Assembly: GCF_001435775.1 (NCBI RefSeq)
Contig: NZ_AZFK01000047.1
Location: 1 to 64,000, forward strand
DNA: 64,000 bases
Direction of reading: 5' to 3'
Source: Limosilactobacillus ingluviei DSM 15946
GTDB lineage: Bacteria > Bacillota > Bacilli > Lactobacillales > Lactobacillaceae
Within the stretch, counting starts at the first letter, position 1. Each line of letters starts with the position of its first letter. Made by a program: the position numbers and the translations under genes. Below are positions 9,399 to 19,771 of the stretch, piece after piece. Under the pieces are notes generated by a model that ran no database searches, was not told the DNA's origin, and saw only the letters and a program-made list of their open reading frames with translations.

Positions 9399-11483
9399 TT
9401 ACTTGCCACCGTTCTTTTCGATAATTTCTTCTTGGATGGACTTTGGCACAGCAGAGTAGTGGTCAAAGGTCATCGTGAAGGTCCCACGACCTTGGGTAGC
9501 AGACCGCAGGGTCGTAGCGTAACCAAACATTTCAGACAGCGGAACGAAGGCGTGCACGAGTTGTGCGTTCCCCCGTTCTTCCATCCCGTCGATCGAACCA
9601 CGCCGGGCGGTAACGTGACCCATGACATCCCCCAGGTTGTCTTCTGGAGCAACGATGTCAACCCGCATGATTGGTTCGAGGATGACGGCTTCACCCTTCG
9701 GTGCGGCGTTCTTCAGTGCCAAGGAAGCGGCCACCTTGAAGGCTGCTTCAGAGGAGTCGACTTCGTGGTAGGAACCATCGTAGAGCTTAGCCTTCAAGTC
9801 AACCAGTGGGTAACCAGCTAAGACCCCGTTTTCCATGGCTTCCTTCAGCCCTTGTTCAACGGCTGGGATGTATTCACGTGGCACAACCCCACCGACAATG
9901 GCGTCTTCGAATTGGAAACCTTCCCCTTCTTCCAGTGGCGTAAATTCAATCCAGACATCCCCGTATTGACCCTTACCACCAGATTGACGAACAAACTTCC
10001 CTTGGGCGGAAACTTGCTTCGTGAAGGCTTCACGGTAGGAAACTTGTGGCTTACCAACCGTAACTTCGGCGTGGAATTCCCGGCGCAACCGTTCCACGAT
10101 GATGTCCAAGTGCAATTCACCCATCCCGGCGATCAGCGTTTCACCAGTTTCAGGGTTCGTTTCTGCCTTGAAAGTTGGGTCTTCTTCAGCCAACTTTTGC
10201 AGCCCCTTGTCCATCTTGTCTTGGTCGTTCTTGGACTTCGGTTCAACCGAAACTTGGATAACTGGTTCTGGGAAGTCCATGGATTCCAGTTGCAGTGGGT
10301 GATCTGGGTCCGTCAAAGAGTCCCCAGTCGTCGTGTTCTTCAGACCGATCGCAGCGGCAATGTCCCCAGAGAACACTTCTGGAATTTCTTGTTGTTGGTT
10401 CGAGTGCATTTGCAGCAGACGACCAATCCGTTCCCGCTTCCCCTTCGTAGCGTTCAGCACGTAGGAACCGGATTGCAAAGACCCAGTGTAAACCCGCAGG
10501 AAAGTCAACCGCCCAACGAATGGGTCAGTAGCAATCTTGAAGGCCAAGGCTGCGAATGGCTTGTCATCGCCGGCCGTCAATTGTACTTCGTTGCCGTCTT
10601 CGTCAGTGGCCACGAATGGCTTAACGTCAACTGGAGATGGCAGGTAGTCAACAACGGCATCCAACATCATTTGGATCCCCTTATCCTTGTAAGCAGAACC
10701 AGCTAAAACAGGGAAGAGGTCGATGTTCAGCGTGGCTTGCCGAATGGCTGCCTTAAGTTCAGGAACGGAAATTTCTTCCCCTTCCAGGTACTTTTCCATG
10801 ATGTCGTCGTTGACGTCAGCCAACGTTTCGATCATGGCATCGTGACGAGCTTGGGCTTCATCCTTGAGGTCATCCGGAATTTCAACCGTATCCCAGTTTT
10901 CCCCCAGCTTGTCTTCGTCGTAGATGTAAGCCTTCATTTCAACTAAGTCAACCAGCCCGATAAAGTCATCTTCGGCCCCGATTGGCAGTTGCAATGGCAA
11001 TGGCGTAACGTTCAGACGGTCCTTAATCGTTTGAACAGAGTAGTCAAAGTTGGCCCCCAACTTGTCCATCTTGTTGGCAAAGACGATCCGTGGCACGTTG
11101 AAGTCGTCGGCTTGCCGCCAAACCGTTTCGGTTTGTGGTTCAACCCCGGCTTGGGCGTCCAACACCGTTACGGCACCGTCCAGCACCCGCAAAGCCCGTT
11201 CAACTTCGACCGTGAAGTCCACGTGCCCTGGGGTGTCGATGATGTTGATCCGGTTTTCCTTCCAAACGGCCGTCGTAGCGGCGGAAGTGATCGTAATCCC
11301 ACGTTCCTTTTCTTCTTCCATCCAGTCCATTTGGGAAGCCCCATCGTGGGTTTCACCGATCTTGTGAATCTTCCCAGTGTAGTAGAGGATCCGTTCCGTT
11401 GCCGTGGTCTTCCCAGCGTCGATGTGGGCCATGATCCCAATGTTCCGGGTCTTGGCAAGTGGGTATTCACGCTTGTTAGCCAT
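9399..11483 (-). CDS. fusA: Translation elongation factor G
   Basis: The 694-residue GTPase drives tRNA-mRNA translocation on the ribosome. G motifs are visible: [14 protein letters not shown] (residues about 17-30), DTPGHVDFT (about 82-90) and NKMDKLGA (about 136-143). The EF-G C-terminal domain with [18 protein letters not shown] is present. It is the last gene of the rpsL-rpsG-fusA operon; tuf, which often follows in bacteria, is absent here. A terminator-like hairpin lies in the rpsG-fusA gap, so fusA may be expressed at a different level from the two ribosomal genes. Confidence 0.99.
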   Translation of the reverse strand: MANKREYPLAKTRNIGIMAHIDAGKTTATERILYYTGKIHKIGETHDGASQMDWMEEEKERGITITSAATTAVWKENRINIIDTPGHVDFTVEVERALRVLDGAVTVLDAQAGVEPQTETVWRQADDFNVPRIVFANKMDKLGANFDYSVQTIKDRLNVTPLPLQLPIGAEDDFIGLVDLVEMKAYIYDEDKLGENWDTVEIPDDLKDEAQARHDAMIETLADVNDDIMEKYLEGEEISVPELKAAIRQATLNIDLFPVLAGSAYKDKGIQMMLDAVVDYLPSPVDVKPFVATDEDGNEVQLTAGDDKPFAALAFKIATDPFVGRLTFLRVYTGSLQSGSYVLNATKGKRERIGRLLQMHSNQQQEIPEVFSGDIAAAIGLKNTTTGDSLTDPDHPLQLESMDFPEPVIQVSVEPKSKNDQDKMDKGLQKLAEEDPTFKAETNPETGETLIAGMGELHLDIIVERLRREFHAEVTVGKPQVSYREAFTKQVSAQGKFVRQSGGKGQYGDVWIEFTPLEEGEGFQFEDAIVGGVVPREYIPAVEQGLKEAMENGVLAGYPLVDLKAKLYDGSYHEVDSSEAAFKVAASLALKNAAPKGEAVILEPIMRVDIVAPEDNLGDVMGHVTARRGSIDGMEERGNAQLVHAFVPLSEMFGYATTLRSATQGRGTFTMTFDHYSAVPKSIQEEIIEKNGGK

Positions 11484-11524
11484 CTTGAAATTTATCTCCC
11501 TTCGAATTTGGTCTTAATTTGAGA

Positions 11525-11562
11525 AAAAAGGGGTGACGAAAAGTATTCAGCGTCGCCCCTTT
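11525..11562 (-). terminator. Intercistronic terminator-like hairpin between rpsG and fusA
   Basis: On the minus strand AAAGGGGCGACG and CGTCACCCCTTT pair with one mismatch and are followed by TTTTTTCTC. It lies about 35 bp after the rpsG stop, inside the str operon. Confidence 0.65.
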
Positions 11563-11596
11563 GCATGAATCCAGTCAGGCGACTGTCTTCAAAAAA

Positions 11597-12067
11597 TTAC
11601 CAGCGGTAGTGTGCAAATGCACGGTTGGCTTCTGCCATCCGCAGGGTGTCTTCCTTCTTCTTGATGGAAGCCCCCGTGTTGTTAGAAGCATCGATGATTT
11701 CGTTTGCGAGGCGTTGCACCATCGTGTGTTCCCCACGCAGACGAGCGTATTGAGTCAACCAACGAAGTGCCAACGTCCGTTGCCGGTCGGGGCGAACTTC
11801 AATCGGCACTTGGTAGTTAGAACCACCGATCCGACGAGCCTTAACTTCCAAGGCTGGTTGAACGTTGTCCATTGCTTGTTCGAAAACTTCAACTGGATCG
11901 TTCCCCGTTTGTTCCTTGATCATTTCAAAGGCTTGGTACAAGATCTTAGAAGCAGTCCCCCGCTTCCCATCCAGCATCAAGTGGTTGATCATGCTAGTAA
12001 CCAGCTTTGAGTTGTAAATTGGATCTGGTAAAACTTCTGGCTTGGCAATGTGTCCTTTACGCGGCAT
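11597..12067 (-). CDS. rpsG: 30S ribosomal protein S7
   Basis: The 156-residue product is full-length S7, which binds the 16S rRNA 3' major domain and organises the head of the small subunit. Family landmarks visible are [31 protein letters not shown] at the start and [24 protein letters not shown] in the middle. It is the second gene of the rpsL-rpsG-fusA operon, 29 bp after rpsL, with a GGAGG ribosome site. In other bacteria S7 represses its own operon; no such site was identified here. Confidence 0.99.
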   Translation of the reverse strand: MPRKGHIAKPEVLPDPIYNSKLVTSMINHLMLDGKRGTASKILYQAFEMIKEQTGNDPVEVFEQAMDNVQPALEVKARRIGGSNYQVPIEVRPDRQRTLALRWLTQYARLRGEHTMVQRLANEIIDASNNTGASIKKKEDTLRMAEANRAFAHYRW

Positions 12068-12096
12068 TGCTTAATCCCTCCTTATTTTTTATGATC

Positions 12097-12510
12097 TTAC
12101 TTCTTAGGCTTCTTGGCACCGTACTTGGAACGGCTTTGCATCCGGCCTTCAACCCCGGCAGTATCAAGCGTCCCACGGATGATGTGGTAACGAACCCCAG
12201 GCAAGTCCTTAACACGGCCCCCACGGATCAAAACAACCGAGTGTTCTTGCAAGTTGTGGCCAATCCCTGGAATGTAAGCCGTAACTTCGATCAGGTTGGA
12301 CAGACGCACACGGGCGTACTTCCGCAATGCAGAGTTAGGCTTCTTTGGCGTCATCGTCCCGACACGGGTAGCAACCCCACGCTTTTGCGGTGATGGATCC
12401 TTGATTTCTTCCTTCTTGAAGCTGTTGTATACGTAACCAAGGGCTGGTGACTTTGACTTACCCTTGTGGCTCTTACGGCCCTTGCGAACCAATTGGTTAA
12501 TAGTAGGCAT
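12097..12510 (-). CDS. rpsL: 30S ribosomal protein S12
   Basis: The 137-residue product is S12, at the decoding centre. It carries the conserved [17 protein letters not shown] segment around residue 55, which holds the lysine (AHRG-adjacent TPKKPNSA) where streptomycin-resistance changes occur in other species, and ends in KKPKK. It begins [15 protein letters not shown] as expected. It is the first gene of the str operon and is preceded by a promoter and a leader of about 145 bp. Confidence 0.99.
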   Translation of the reverse strand: MPTINQLVRKGRKSHKGKSKSPALGYVYNSFKKEEIKDPSPQKRGVATRVGTMTPKKPNSALRKYARVRLSNLIEVTAYIPGIGHNLQEHSVVLIRGGRVKDLPGVRYHIIRGTLDTAGVEGRMQSRSKYGAKKPKK

Positions 12511-12834
12511 TATTTTTCCCCTTCCTAAATTTTAAGTCCACATACCCAGGCGGTTCTTTTTTGCGAATAAAAAAAAGCGCTTGAGTACTATTTCTTTCTG
12601 TGCTATCGCTGGGACATTCGTCTGCCCACCGACAGACCTTCCGTTGCTAAAAAAGCACCTTTGTTAAATTAACACGAACGCCAAGGAAAGTCAACGGCTT
12701 GACCAGAATTTTTGACCACTGAGCGTGGTTTTTCGCTCACCGCGAAAAAAAACTGATTTGCCACGCAACAATTTGGCTAAAAAAACGTATATATAAAGTA
12801 GGACCTGATTGCAAATTGTAAGGAGGAACTTTAA
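12511..12834. other. Divergent intergenic region: rpsL leader and prepilin peptidase upstream region
   Basis: This 324-bp stretch holds no gene. Its left 150 bp is the rpsL 5' leader (minus strand), which contains a small GTCTG...CAGAC hairpin and an eight-T tract preceded by GCGC. The right part is AT-rich, with a TTTTTCGC...GCGAAAAA hairpin (about 12729-12749) and TATATATAAA near 12790, which could be the -10 of the plus-strand prepilin peptidase gene. Confidence 0.6.
12666..12694 (-). promoter_or_regulatory. rpsL (str operon) promoter
   Basis: TTGACT (12689-12694) and TAATTT (12666-12671) on the minus strand are spaced by 17 bp, giving a leader of about 145 nt. Confidence 0.75.
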
Positions 12835-13515
12835 ATGTTATTACTCAGTTGCTACTTTAGCTTTGGGGCGTGTTGGGCGTCCTTTGTCACCACCATGACC
12901 AGCCGGCACCTTTTGGCCCCCCAACGCTCCTATCCACCTTATTCCATCTGTGAACACTGCCACCACCGCTTGCATGCTTGGCAATTGTGCCCAATCAGTG
13001 GTTGGCTGAGCCAGGGCGGGCGTTGTTACTGGTGTCACTGCCGGTTAAGCGCCCTGGCCCTGGTAACCGAAGCTTTAACTGGGGGCAGCTGGGCCGTCTT
13101 GGCTCCTAGCAATTTCACCAATTGGCTGGCCCTGTTGCTGGTCAGCACCGGCTGTTTAATGATGGTCACCACTGATTGGCAGGCCCAATGGATCACCCCA
13201 CCGTGTCTCGTGAGCTTCGCTGGCTTGTTGGTCTTGACCCCCGTTTTGCATCACTGGCTGCTCGACAGTTTCCTGGCCTTGCTGTGGCTCGGTTTAACCT
13301 TCGCCCCAGGTTTTGGCCGCGGTGATGGGGAGTGGCTGGCCATTTTGACCCTCGTAATTGGCGCGCGCCCAACTTGTGCGGTGATCCTTTTAGGCTGCTT
13401 ATTGGCCCTGAGCGACCGCCGGCTGTGGCACCACCAGCCCGTCCCATTGATTCCTTACCTGACCGCGGGCTTATGGTTGACCTTGCTGACCTATCCCGCC
13501 GGTTGGCCTTGGTAA
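12835..13515 (+). CDS. Type 4 prepilin leader peptidase (ComC-like, A24 family)
   Basis: This 226-residue membrane protease would cleave and methylate competence pseudopilins (ComGC type). The N-terminal zinc-binding pattern is present: CEHCHHRLHAW then CPISGW and CYWCHCRL (residues about 40-68). The first catalytic aspartate lies in TTDWQAQWI (about residue 116) and the second in GFGRGDGEW (about 164), in place of the more usual GxGDxK. About six membrane helices follow the zinc region. RBS AAGGAGG is 8 bp from the ATG. It stands alone and divergent from rpsL. Its natural partner, the comG operon, is outside the window, but a ComX/SigH-like sigma factor is encoded at 34546-35127. Confidence 0.87.
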   Translation: MLLLSCYFSFGACWASFVTTMTSRHLLAPQRSYPPYSICEHCHHRLHAWQLCPISGWLSQGGRCYWCHCRLSALALVTEALTGGSWAVLAPSNFTNWLALLLVSTGCLMMVTTDWQAQWITPPCLVSFAGLLVLTPVLHHWLLDSFLALLWLGLTFAPGFGRGDGEWLAILTLVIGARPTCAVILLGCLLALSDRRLWHHQPVPLIPYLTAGLWLTLLTYPAGWPW

Positions 13516-13517
13516 CC

Positions 13518-13547
13518 AAAAAAACGGTCAGCTAAAAGTGCTGACCG
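13518..13547 (-). terminator. Terminator of the LysM-NlpC/P60 gene
   Basis: Perfect 8-bp arms CGGTCAGC (13525-13532) and GCTGACCG (13540-13547) are followed on the minus strand by seven T. On the plus strand the same hairpin has no T tract. Confidence 0.85.
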
Positions 13548-13582
13548 CATCGAAAAGATGAATGGTTAAATTTCCGAAGTCA

Positions 13583-14599
13583 TTATTGACCAACCACCAC
13601 GTAGTAGTTTGGTGTGTAGTAGTTGATGGATGACGTTGACACCGTTTGGCCGACATCCGGGGCCGCAATGTAATTGCCATTCCCCGTCGCAATCGCGTCG
13701 TGGTATGGGGCACTGTCTGAACCCCAGAAGTAAATTGCCCCCGCCGGCGCGTTGGCAATATCGCATTGGTGGGTCCCCAGGGCCTGTTGTTGGTAAGTCG
13801 TCCGGTAGTCACTGGACAGCCCGTATGACCATTGAACCAACCCGGAACAGTCAAACCCACTGGTGGTGTTGCCACCCCAGACGTATGGCGTGCCCTCAAC
13901 GGATTGGGCCCGGGCCACCGCTTCACTTGGCGTGTAAGTCGTCACCCCATTTGTGGCCGTCCCCGCCGCAGCTGAGGTGGTTGGGGCCGTTGACGCAGCT
14001 GACGTTACCGCCGTATTCGTGCTGTTATTGACCGCAGGAGTGCTGGTCACTGGGGTCGTGGAAGCGACATTAACGGCCGTCGTTGCGACATTGGCCGTTG
14101 AAGTGGCTGGCGCCGCCGCTAATAAACTGACGCTGGTGCTCCCGTTATTTTCAACCCGGGGAGTTGTTGCCAACTGATTGGCACTCGTGGTTGCTAATTG
14201 GGCCGCTGAACTGCTTGTTGCGGCACTAGGGGTCGCACTAAGCGGCAGCGTCACCGTAACGGCCGTAGCACTGGCGCTAGTGGCTTGACTGGCCGGAGCA
14301 GCGGCCGCCGTTTGCTGAGCAGTCGCACTTGATGCTTTTTGGCTGGACTTGGCCGCCGACGTTGGGATCGTTAACTGATCGCCAACGTAAATTAAATCCG
14401 GATTGGCCAGTTGGTTAGCTTGCACGATCGAAGCCATTGAGACTTGGTATTCTTGGGAGAGGCCCCAAACGGTATCACCACTTTGGACCGTGACGGTCGT
14501 ATCGGCATTGGCTTTAGCGGAAGTCATCAGGACTGTCCCTGCCAAGGCGGCCGTCGTGGCTAAGACTAATTGTTTCGTTTTAATGTTAATCAGCTCCAT
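13583..14599 (-). CDS. Secreted LysM and NlpC/P60 cell-wall hydrolase
   Basis: The 338-residue protein has a signal peptide (hydrophobic residues 10-30, cleavage likely after AKANA). One LysM domain (about 34-79, VQSGDTVWGLSQEY...IYVGDQLTIPT) binds peptidoglycan. A long Ala/Ser/Thr linker (about 80-225) precedes an NlpC/P60 peptidase (about 228-338). The catalytic cysteine is Cys251 in FDCSGLV and the histidine His300 in YHDAIATGNG. It would cut peptide stems of peptidoglycan. The start is uncertain: ATG 14599 lacks an obvious ribosome site, whereas a GGAG lies just inside the reading frame ahead of a non-canonical ATT (see findings). Confidence 0.9.
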   Translation of the reverse strand: MELINIKTKQLVLATTAALAGTVLMTSAKANADTTVTVQSGDTVWGLSQEYQVSMASIVQANQLANPDLIYVGDQLTIPTSAAKSSQKASSATAQQTAAAAPASQATSASATAVTVTLPLSATPSAATSSSAAQLATTSANQLATTPRVENNGSTSVSLLAAAPATSTANVATTAVNVASTTPVTSTPAVNNSTNTAVTSAASTAPTTSAAAGTATNGVTTYTPSEAVARAQSVEGTPYVWGGNTTSGFDCSGLVQWSYGLSSDYRTTYQQQALGTHQCDIANAPAGAIYFWGSDSAPYHDAIATGNGNYIAAPDVGQTVSTSSINYYTPNYYVVVGQ

Positions 14600-14788
14600 T
14601 TTTGATTTGTGAGTCTTTAGACAAGACCCACCGTTTAATATACCGATTGGAATTTACTCCCCAGTTACTGCTAATTGACAGATCATTACACTTTGTCCGT
14701 TAAATTTACAAATGCCCCGGGCTCGTAACGGCCCTGCAATAGGTCAAAGATTCCTTAAAGATCATTAAATTAATCTTCGTTTTGCCAT

Positions 14789-14820
14789 CAAAAAAGGGCG
14801 CGTGACCTTCACCCGCCCTT
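14789..14820 (-). terminator. Terminator of the DUF998 gene
   Basis: AAGGGCGGGTGA and TCACGCGCCCTT pair almost fully on the minus strand and run into TTTTTT. Confidence 0.85.
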
Positions 14821-14832
14821 CATAAAATTTGG

Positions 14833-15996
14833 TTATTCATTTTTAACCGGTTGAAGTTTAACCGGCAGCACCTGCTGGCCAGCGGGCAGTAGATGCTCAA
14901 TGTATTGGAAGAGCAACAGCAGCCAAGCAAAGGCTAAGGCAAACGCCAGCAGCTCAAAGGCTGTCAGAGATAGGTAGCCCACGACCTTAAACATGAAGTA
15001 GTCCAGCACCATGATTGCCCCGATCAAATACGACACCTTTAAAAACTGCTTGGTGACCCCGGGCAAACACCACCGGACCGCGATAATCAACAGCCACAGC
15101 AAGTAAACCAACCACATCGCAATCCGGTCATGCAACAGATGGTACTTCGGGTCGTTTGGAAAGAGGCCAATTCCCGCAATGTTAGCCGCCAGCGCTAACA
15201 ATAACAGCCGTAACCAAAGCGTTTTTTTAGTGTGATATTGCGGGGCCAAATTAACAAAGAGGTAATCAACCAGCGTCGCCATCAATAAGCCCGAAAAAAT
15301 CAGGGTGAAATTGAATTGCCAAGCGGTCCCACTATTGGCGGTCCCCAAAAAGCTAAAATTATGCTGCCACCAATTCTTAGTCGGGTTCGCCAACATTGAC
15401 ACCCCCACCCCGCCAACAATCATTACGGTCATCAGGTTAATTACCACCCCTGGTGACAACGTGTAGGCTAAGTTGATCAATAGGTAGTTCACGATGCTGA
15501 CGCCCACCATCACCAAGACCGTTGCCGTATAAAGGTCTAAGCGCAAGCCCGGGAAAAGCCGATCAATCAACCAGCCGGTGCCCTCGGCCGTAATTGCAAT
15601 AATCATGGCACAGGCAATCAACAGGGGAAACAGACTCCGCCAAGTAAAGGTCGCTACCGGGCCGTGTTGGCTCAATTTCTGCCGAACAAACGCCACCATA
15701 AACGCCAGTACCCCGCTAATCATACCGAGGGTCGCAATTGCGCTGCTGATCGAATAATCACCCGACCACGGCAGGGTGTGCACCTGGGGCAACCACCACT
15801 TGATCCCGGCTAAAAAGACGCCCGCTAGCACCACCGCCGGTAAGCCATAACTGGCAAATTTTAATTGGGGAATCAAGGCCGTCCCATCATCGGGCCGAAT
15901 TACCAACCACTGATTTTCGATGTGCATCGAAACGGTCCCTGCCTTCGCCAAGCGTTCTGCGACTTCCTCTGGTACCTCCACCAAATACTTCTTCAT
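14833..15996 (-). CDS. DUF998 multi-pass membrane protein with a short soluble N-terminus
   Basis: The 387-residue protein begins with about 45 soluble residues (MKKYLVEVPEEVAERLAKAG...IENQWLVIRPDDG) and continues with about ten membrane helices. NWWQHNFSFLGT followed by FNFTLIFSGLLMA resembles the DUF998 core. Its function is unknown. I place the start at ATG 15996, which follows GAGGTGGGGG; the GTG at 16011 is itself part of that ribosome site. It begins 39 bp after the rpoC terminator, so, like the DUF3290 gene after fusA, it has almost no room for its own promoter. Confidence 0.75.
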   Translation of the reverse strand: MKKYLVEVPEEVAERLAKAGTVSMHIENQWLVIRPDDGTALIPQLKFASYGLPAVVLAGVFLAGIKWWLPQVHTLPWSGDYSISSAIATLGMISGVLAFMVAFVRQKLSQHGPVATFTWRSLFPLLIACAMIIAITAEGTGWLIDRLFPGLRLDLYTATVLVMVGVSIVNYLLINLAYTLSPGVVINLMTVMIVGGVGVSMLANPTKNWWQHNFSFLGTANSGTAWQFNFTLIFSGLLMATLVDYLFVNLAPQYHTKKTLWLRLLLLALAANIAGIGLFPNDPKYHLLHDRIAMWLVYLLWLLIIAVRWCLPGVTKQFLKVSYLIGAIMVLDYFMFKVVGYLSLTAFELLAFALAFAWLLLLFQYIEHLLPAGQQVLPVKLQPVKNE

Positions 15997-16034
15997 TGCT
16001 AATTCCCCCACCTCAATCTCAATTATGTACGGCG

Positions 16035-16063
16035 AAAAGGGGCCGGAATTTCCGACCCCTTTT
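16035..16063 (-). terminator. Terminator of rpoBC
   Basis: AAAAGGGGTCGGAA and TTCCGGCCCCTTTT form a nearly perfect hairpin 28 bp past the rpoC stop. The T run is short (TTTT), so some read-through into the DUF998 gene is plausible. Confidence 0.8.
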
Positions 16064-16091
16064 CATCGCGCGTTGCTAACCAGCTGGACGA

Positions 16092-19000
16092 TTAGTTTTC
16101 GTCGCGCTTCATTTGTGCTTCCATTTCGCGAATCGAAGCGTTTGGCATGGTATATGCCGCTTGATCGGGCTTGGCTACCGTAACTTCCTTGGGCTTGATG
16201 TTGCGGTAAGTGCCCATCCCAGTCCCAGCTGGGATGATCTTCCCAATAATTACGTTTTCCTTCAAACCAACCAGTGGATCTTCCTTGCCGCGAATTGCCG
16301 CATCGGTCAGGACCCGGGTGGTTTCTTGGAAGGAAGCCGCTGACAAGAAACTGTTGGTTTCCAGGGCCGCCTTGGTAATACCGAGGATTACCGGACGCGC
16401 CGTTGCTGGGACCTTACCTTCAACCAAGGTTTGGTAGTTGGCATCCCGGAATTGATTGATGTCCATCAATTCACCCGGTAAGACGTCCGTATCACCTGGA
16501 TCCATCACCCGGACCTTGCGCATCATTTGCCGGATCATGATTTCAACGTGCTTGTCCAGCAAGTCGATCCCTTGCATCCGGTAAACCTTTTGCACTTCAG
16601 CCAACAGGTACGTTTCCGTGGATAAGACGTCGCGAACCCGAATCAATTCCTTTGGATCAATCGACCCTTCGTTCAGCGCAGAACCCCGGTGAATGAAGTC
16701 ACCTTCTGCCACCTTCAAACGCGAAGTAATTGGTAAGGTGTACGTCCGCGTGTCGTTTTCACCCTTAACGGTGATGTCCTTGGTTTGTTCGGCTGGGTTT
16801 TCTTCGATTGATTCGATTTCACCCGTCACTTCAGAAATCGTGGCTTTCCCCTTCGGATTCCGCGATTCCACGATTTCTTGCACCCGTGGCAACCCTTGGG
16901 TGATGTCGTCGTTGCCGGCCACCCCACCGGTGTGGAAGTTCCGCAGGGTCAGTTGCGTCCCGGGTTCCCCGATCGATTGCGCGGCAATCGTCCCGATGGC
17001 TTCCCCGGCTTCAACTTGGTCTCCGGTCGCAGCGTTGCGCCCGTAACACCGTTCACAAACCCCGTGTTCAGTGTTGCAAGTAAAGGCCGAGCGAATCGTC
17101 ACTTTCTTGACACCGGCATCAACGATCTTTTGGGCCATTTCTTCGTCCAAGAGAACGTTCTTGGCCACAATCCGTTCACCGGTTTCTGGGTCAAAGACAG
17201 ACTTCATCGTGTAGCGGCCCAAAATCCGGTCGTAAAGTGGTTCAATCATTTCATTCCCATTGGTAATCGCCGTTACTTCCAGCCCGCGGTCCGTGCCACA
17301 GTCTTCTTCGCGAACAATCACGTCTTGGGCCACGTCAACCAGCCGCCGGGTCAGGTAACCAGAGTTGGCCGTCTTCAGGGCCGTGTCGGTCATCCCTTTC
17401 CGGGCCCCGTGAGAGGAAATAAACATTTCCAAGACAGACAGCCCTTCCCGGAAGTTGGACAGGATTGGCAGTTCCATGATCTTCCCGGATGGAGAAGCCA
17501 TCAAACCACGCATCCCGGCCAGTTGGGTAAAGTTAGAGATGTTCCCCCGTGCCCCGGAGTCAGACATCATGTTGATTGGGTTGTGGATATCCATGTGCTC
17601 AATCAGCTTTTCTTGGACTTCATCCTTGGCGTCATTCCAAATGGCAATGACCCGTTCGTAGCGTTCGTTGTCGGTAATCAAACCACGCCGGAATTGCTTG
17701 GTAACAAGGGCCACTTGCTTGTGGGCTTCTTCGATGATCCCTGGCTTTTCCTTCAAGTCGGTGATGTCGGCCACCCCAACCGTCAAACCAGAAATCGTGG
17801 ATTCAAAGTACCCGAGGTCCTTCATCTTGTCCAAGAGTTCCGAGGTAATCGTCACCTTGTAGCGCTTGTAGACTTCAGCGATGATGTCAGACAAGAAGCC
17901 CTTCTTGAACGGTGGAACCAGTGGCGCATTGGCCAAGTATTCGTGAATGTCTTGCCCCTTGGCCAAGAAGTACTTGTCCGGCACCCCGTTTTGCAGGTTG
18001 TCGTCAGTTGGTTCGTTAATGTAGGTGTAATCCTTTGGCATGATGTTGTTAAACAGGATCTTCCCGACACTCGTTACCATAATCTTGTCGCGTTGGTCGT
18101 CCGTAAACGGCTTGTTCTTGTAAGAAGCCGTCTTGATCCCAACCCGGGTTTGCAGGGCTACGTAACCATCCTTGTAGGCCATTTCGGCTTCGGCCGCGTT
18201 GGCAAAGATCATCCCTTCCCCTTCGCGGGCCTTGTCTTCCGTGGTCATGTAGTAGTTCCCGATAACCATATCTTGGGATGGGGCCACGATTGGTTCCCCG
18301 TCCCGCGGGCTCAAAATGTGGTGAGCTGCCAGCATCAGCAAGCGGGCTTCGGCTTGCGCTTCATCGGACAGTGGGACGTGGATGGCCATTTGGTCCCCGT
18401 CGAAGTCGGCGTTGTAGGCTGCACAAACCAGTGGGTGCAACCGCATCGACTTCCCGGATACCAGGATTGGTTCAAAGGCCTGAATCCCTAACCGGTGCAA
18501 GGTAGGGGCCCGGTTCAACAGGACCGGGTGTTCCTTGATGACATCTTCTAAGACGTCAAAGACCTTGTCATCTTGCTTGTCAATCAAACGCTTGGCCGCC
18601 TTAACGTTCGTGACGAGCTTCCGCTTGGTTAATTCGTGCATGATAAATGGCTTGAACAATTCCAAAGCCATTTGAATTGGCAACCCCATTTGGCTCATCT
18701 TCAAGGATGGACCAACGTCGATAACGGAACGACCGGAGTAGTCAACCCGCTTCCCCAGCAAGTTTTGCCGGAACCGCCCTTGCTTCCCTTTCAGCAAGTG
18801 AGATAAGGACTTAAGTGGCCGATTCCCTGGCCCAGCCACTGGACGACCCCGCCGACCGTTATCAATCAAGGCGTCCACAGCTTCTTGCAGCATCCGCTTT
18901 TCGTTTTGCACGATGATCCCTGGCGCGTTCAATTCCAACAGGCGCTTCAACCGGTTGTTCCGGTTGATAACCCGCCGGTAGAGATCGTTTAAGTCTGAGG

Positions 19001-19751
19001 TGGCAAACCGGCCCCCTTCAAGTTGCACCATTGGCCGCAGATCCGGTGGCATCACCGGTACGACGTCCATAACCATCCATTCTGGCTTATTGCCAGACTT
19101 CAAGAAGGCTTCCAAGATGTCCAAGCGCCGAACGGCCCGCGTCCGCTTTTGGCCCGTGGCTTCCTTTAAAGTGGCCTTTAATTCGGCCGCTTCCTTTTCC
19201 ATGTCCACGTCTTGGAGCAACTTTTGGATCGCTTCGGCCCCCATTTGAGCCACAAACCGGTCCCCATATTCCGCCTTCTTTTCCCGGTATTCCGGTTCGG
19301 ATAAGAGTTGCTTCTTTTCCAGTGGCGTATCACCGGCGTCGAGCACCACGTAAGAAGCAAAGTAAATTACTTCTTCCAAGGCCCGGGGGCTCATGTCAAG
19401 GATCAGCCCCATCCGGGATGGGATCCCCTTGAAGTACCAGATGTGCGAAACGGGAGCCGCTAATTCAATGTGACCCATCCGTTCGCGGCGGACCTTGGCC
19501 GTGGTAACTTCAACCCCACAGCGATCACAGACCAAGCCCTTGAACCGAACCCGCTTGTACTTCCCACAAGCACATTCGTAGTCCTTGGTTGGCCCGAAGA
19601 TCCGCTCGTCAAACAGCCCTTCCTTTTCCGGCTTCAGCGTCCGGTAGTTGATCGTTTCTGGCTTCTTTACTTCCCCGTAGGACCAAGAGCGAATCTTGTT
19701 TGGTGAAGCCAACGCGATCTGCATACTTTCAAATTTATTGACGTCAATCAA
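16092..19751 (-). CDS. rpoC: DNA-directed RNA polymerase subunit beta'
   Basis: The 1219-residue beta' subunit forms the active site with beta. Visible are the N-terminal zinc ribbon ([23 protein letters not shown]), the catalytic magnesium loop [10 protein letters not shown] (about residues 447-456), the second zinc site [13 protein letters not shown] and [28 protein letters not shown]. Translation starts at a TTG (19751) with AAGGAGG 8 bp upstream; the first residues [12 protein letters not shown] match the family. It follows rpoB by 20 bp in one operon and ends in a terminator. Confidence 0.99.
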   Translation of the reverse strand: MIDVNKFESMQIALASPNKIRSWSYGEVKKPETINYRTLKPEKEGLFDERIFGPTKDYECACGKYKRVRFKGLVCDRCGVEVTTAKVRRERMGHIELAAPVSHIWYFKGIPSRMGLILDMSPRALEEVIYFASYVVLDAGDTPLEKKQLLSEPEYREKKAEYGDRFVAQMGAEAIQKLLQDVDMEKEAAELKATLKEATGQKRTRAVRRLDILEAFLKSGNKPEWMVMDVVPVMPPDLRPMVQLEGGRFATSDLNDLYRRVINRNNRLKRLLELNAPGIIVQNEKRMLQEAVDALIDNGRRGRPVAGPGNRPLKSLSHLLKGKQGRFRQNLLGKRVDYSGRSVIDVGPSLKMSQMGLPIQMALELFKPFIMHELTKRKLVTNVKAAKRLIDKQDDKVFDVLEDVIKEHPVLLNRAPTLHRLGIQAFEPILVSGKSMRLHPLVCAAYNADFDGDQMAIHVPLSDEAQAEARLLMLAAHHILSPRDGEPIVAPSQDMVIGNYYMTTEDKAREGEGMIFANAAEAEMAYKDGYVALQTRVGIKTASYKNKPFTDDQRDKIMVTSVGKILFNNIMPKDYTYINEPTDDNLQNGVPDKYFLAKGQDIHEYLANAPLVPPFKKGFLSDIIAEVYKRYKVTITSELLDKMKDLGYFESTISGLTVGVADITDLKEKPGIIEEAHKQVALVTKQFRRGLITDNERYERVIAIWNDAKDEVQEKLIEHMDIHNPINMMSDSGARGNISNFTQLAGMRGLMASPSGKIMELPILSNFREGLSVLEMFISSHGARKGMTDTALKTANSGYLTRRLVDVAQDVIVREEDCGTDRGLEVTAITNGNEMIEPLYDRILGRYTMKSVFDPETGERIVAKNVLLDEEMAQKIVDAGVKKVTIRSAFTCNTEHGVCERCYGRNAATGDQVEAGEAIGTIAAQSIGEPGTQLTLRNFHTGGVAGNDDITQGLPRVQEIVESRNPKGKATISEVTGEIESIEENPAEQTKDITVKGENDTRTYTLPITSRLKVAEGDFIHRGSALNEGSIDPKELIRVRDVLSTETYLLAEVQKVYRMQGIDLLDKHVEIMIRQMMRKVRVMDPGDTDVLPGELMDINQFRDANYQTLVEGKVPATARPVILGITKAALETNSFLSAASFQETTRVLTDAAIRGKEDPLVGLKENVIIGKIIPAGTGMGTYRNIKPKEVTVAKPDQAAYTMPNASIREMEAQMKRDEN

Positions 19752-19771
19752 AGGGCAATCCTCCTTCTTTA

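Noticed and set aside
9852-10706. A 284-codon open frame on the plus strand
   Set aside because: Antisense to fusA, no ribosome site, no recognisable protein features.
12721-12749. Hairpin TTTTTCGC...GCGAAAAA as a terminator
   Set aside because: The stem has only three GC pairs and lies between two divergent promoters, where no transcript should end.
16878-18491. A 537-codon open frame on the plus strand
   Set aside because: It lies wholly antisense to rpoC, has no ribosome site, and its translation is low-complexity and His/Val/Gly-rich, as expected from the complement of a GC-balanced coding sequence.
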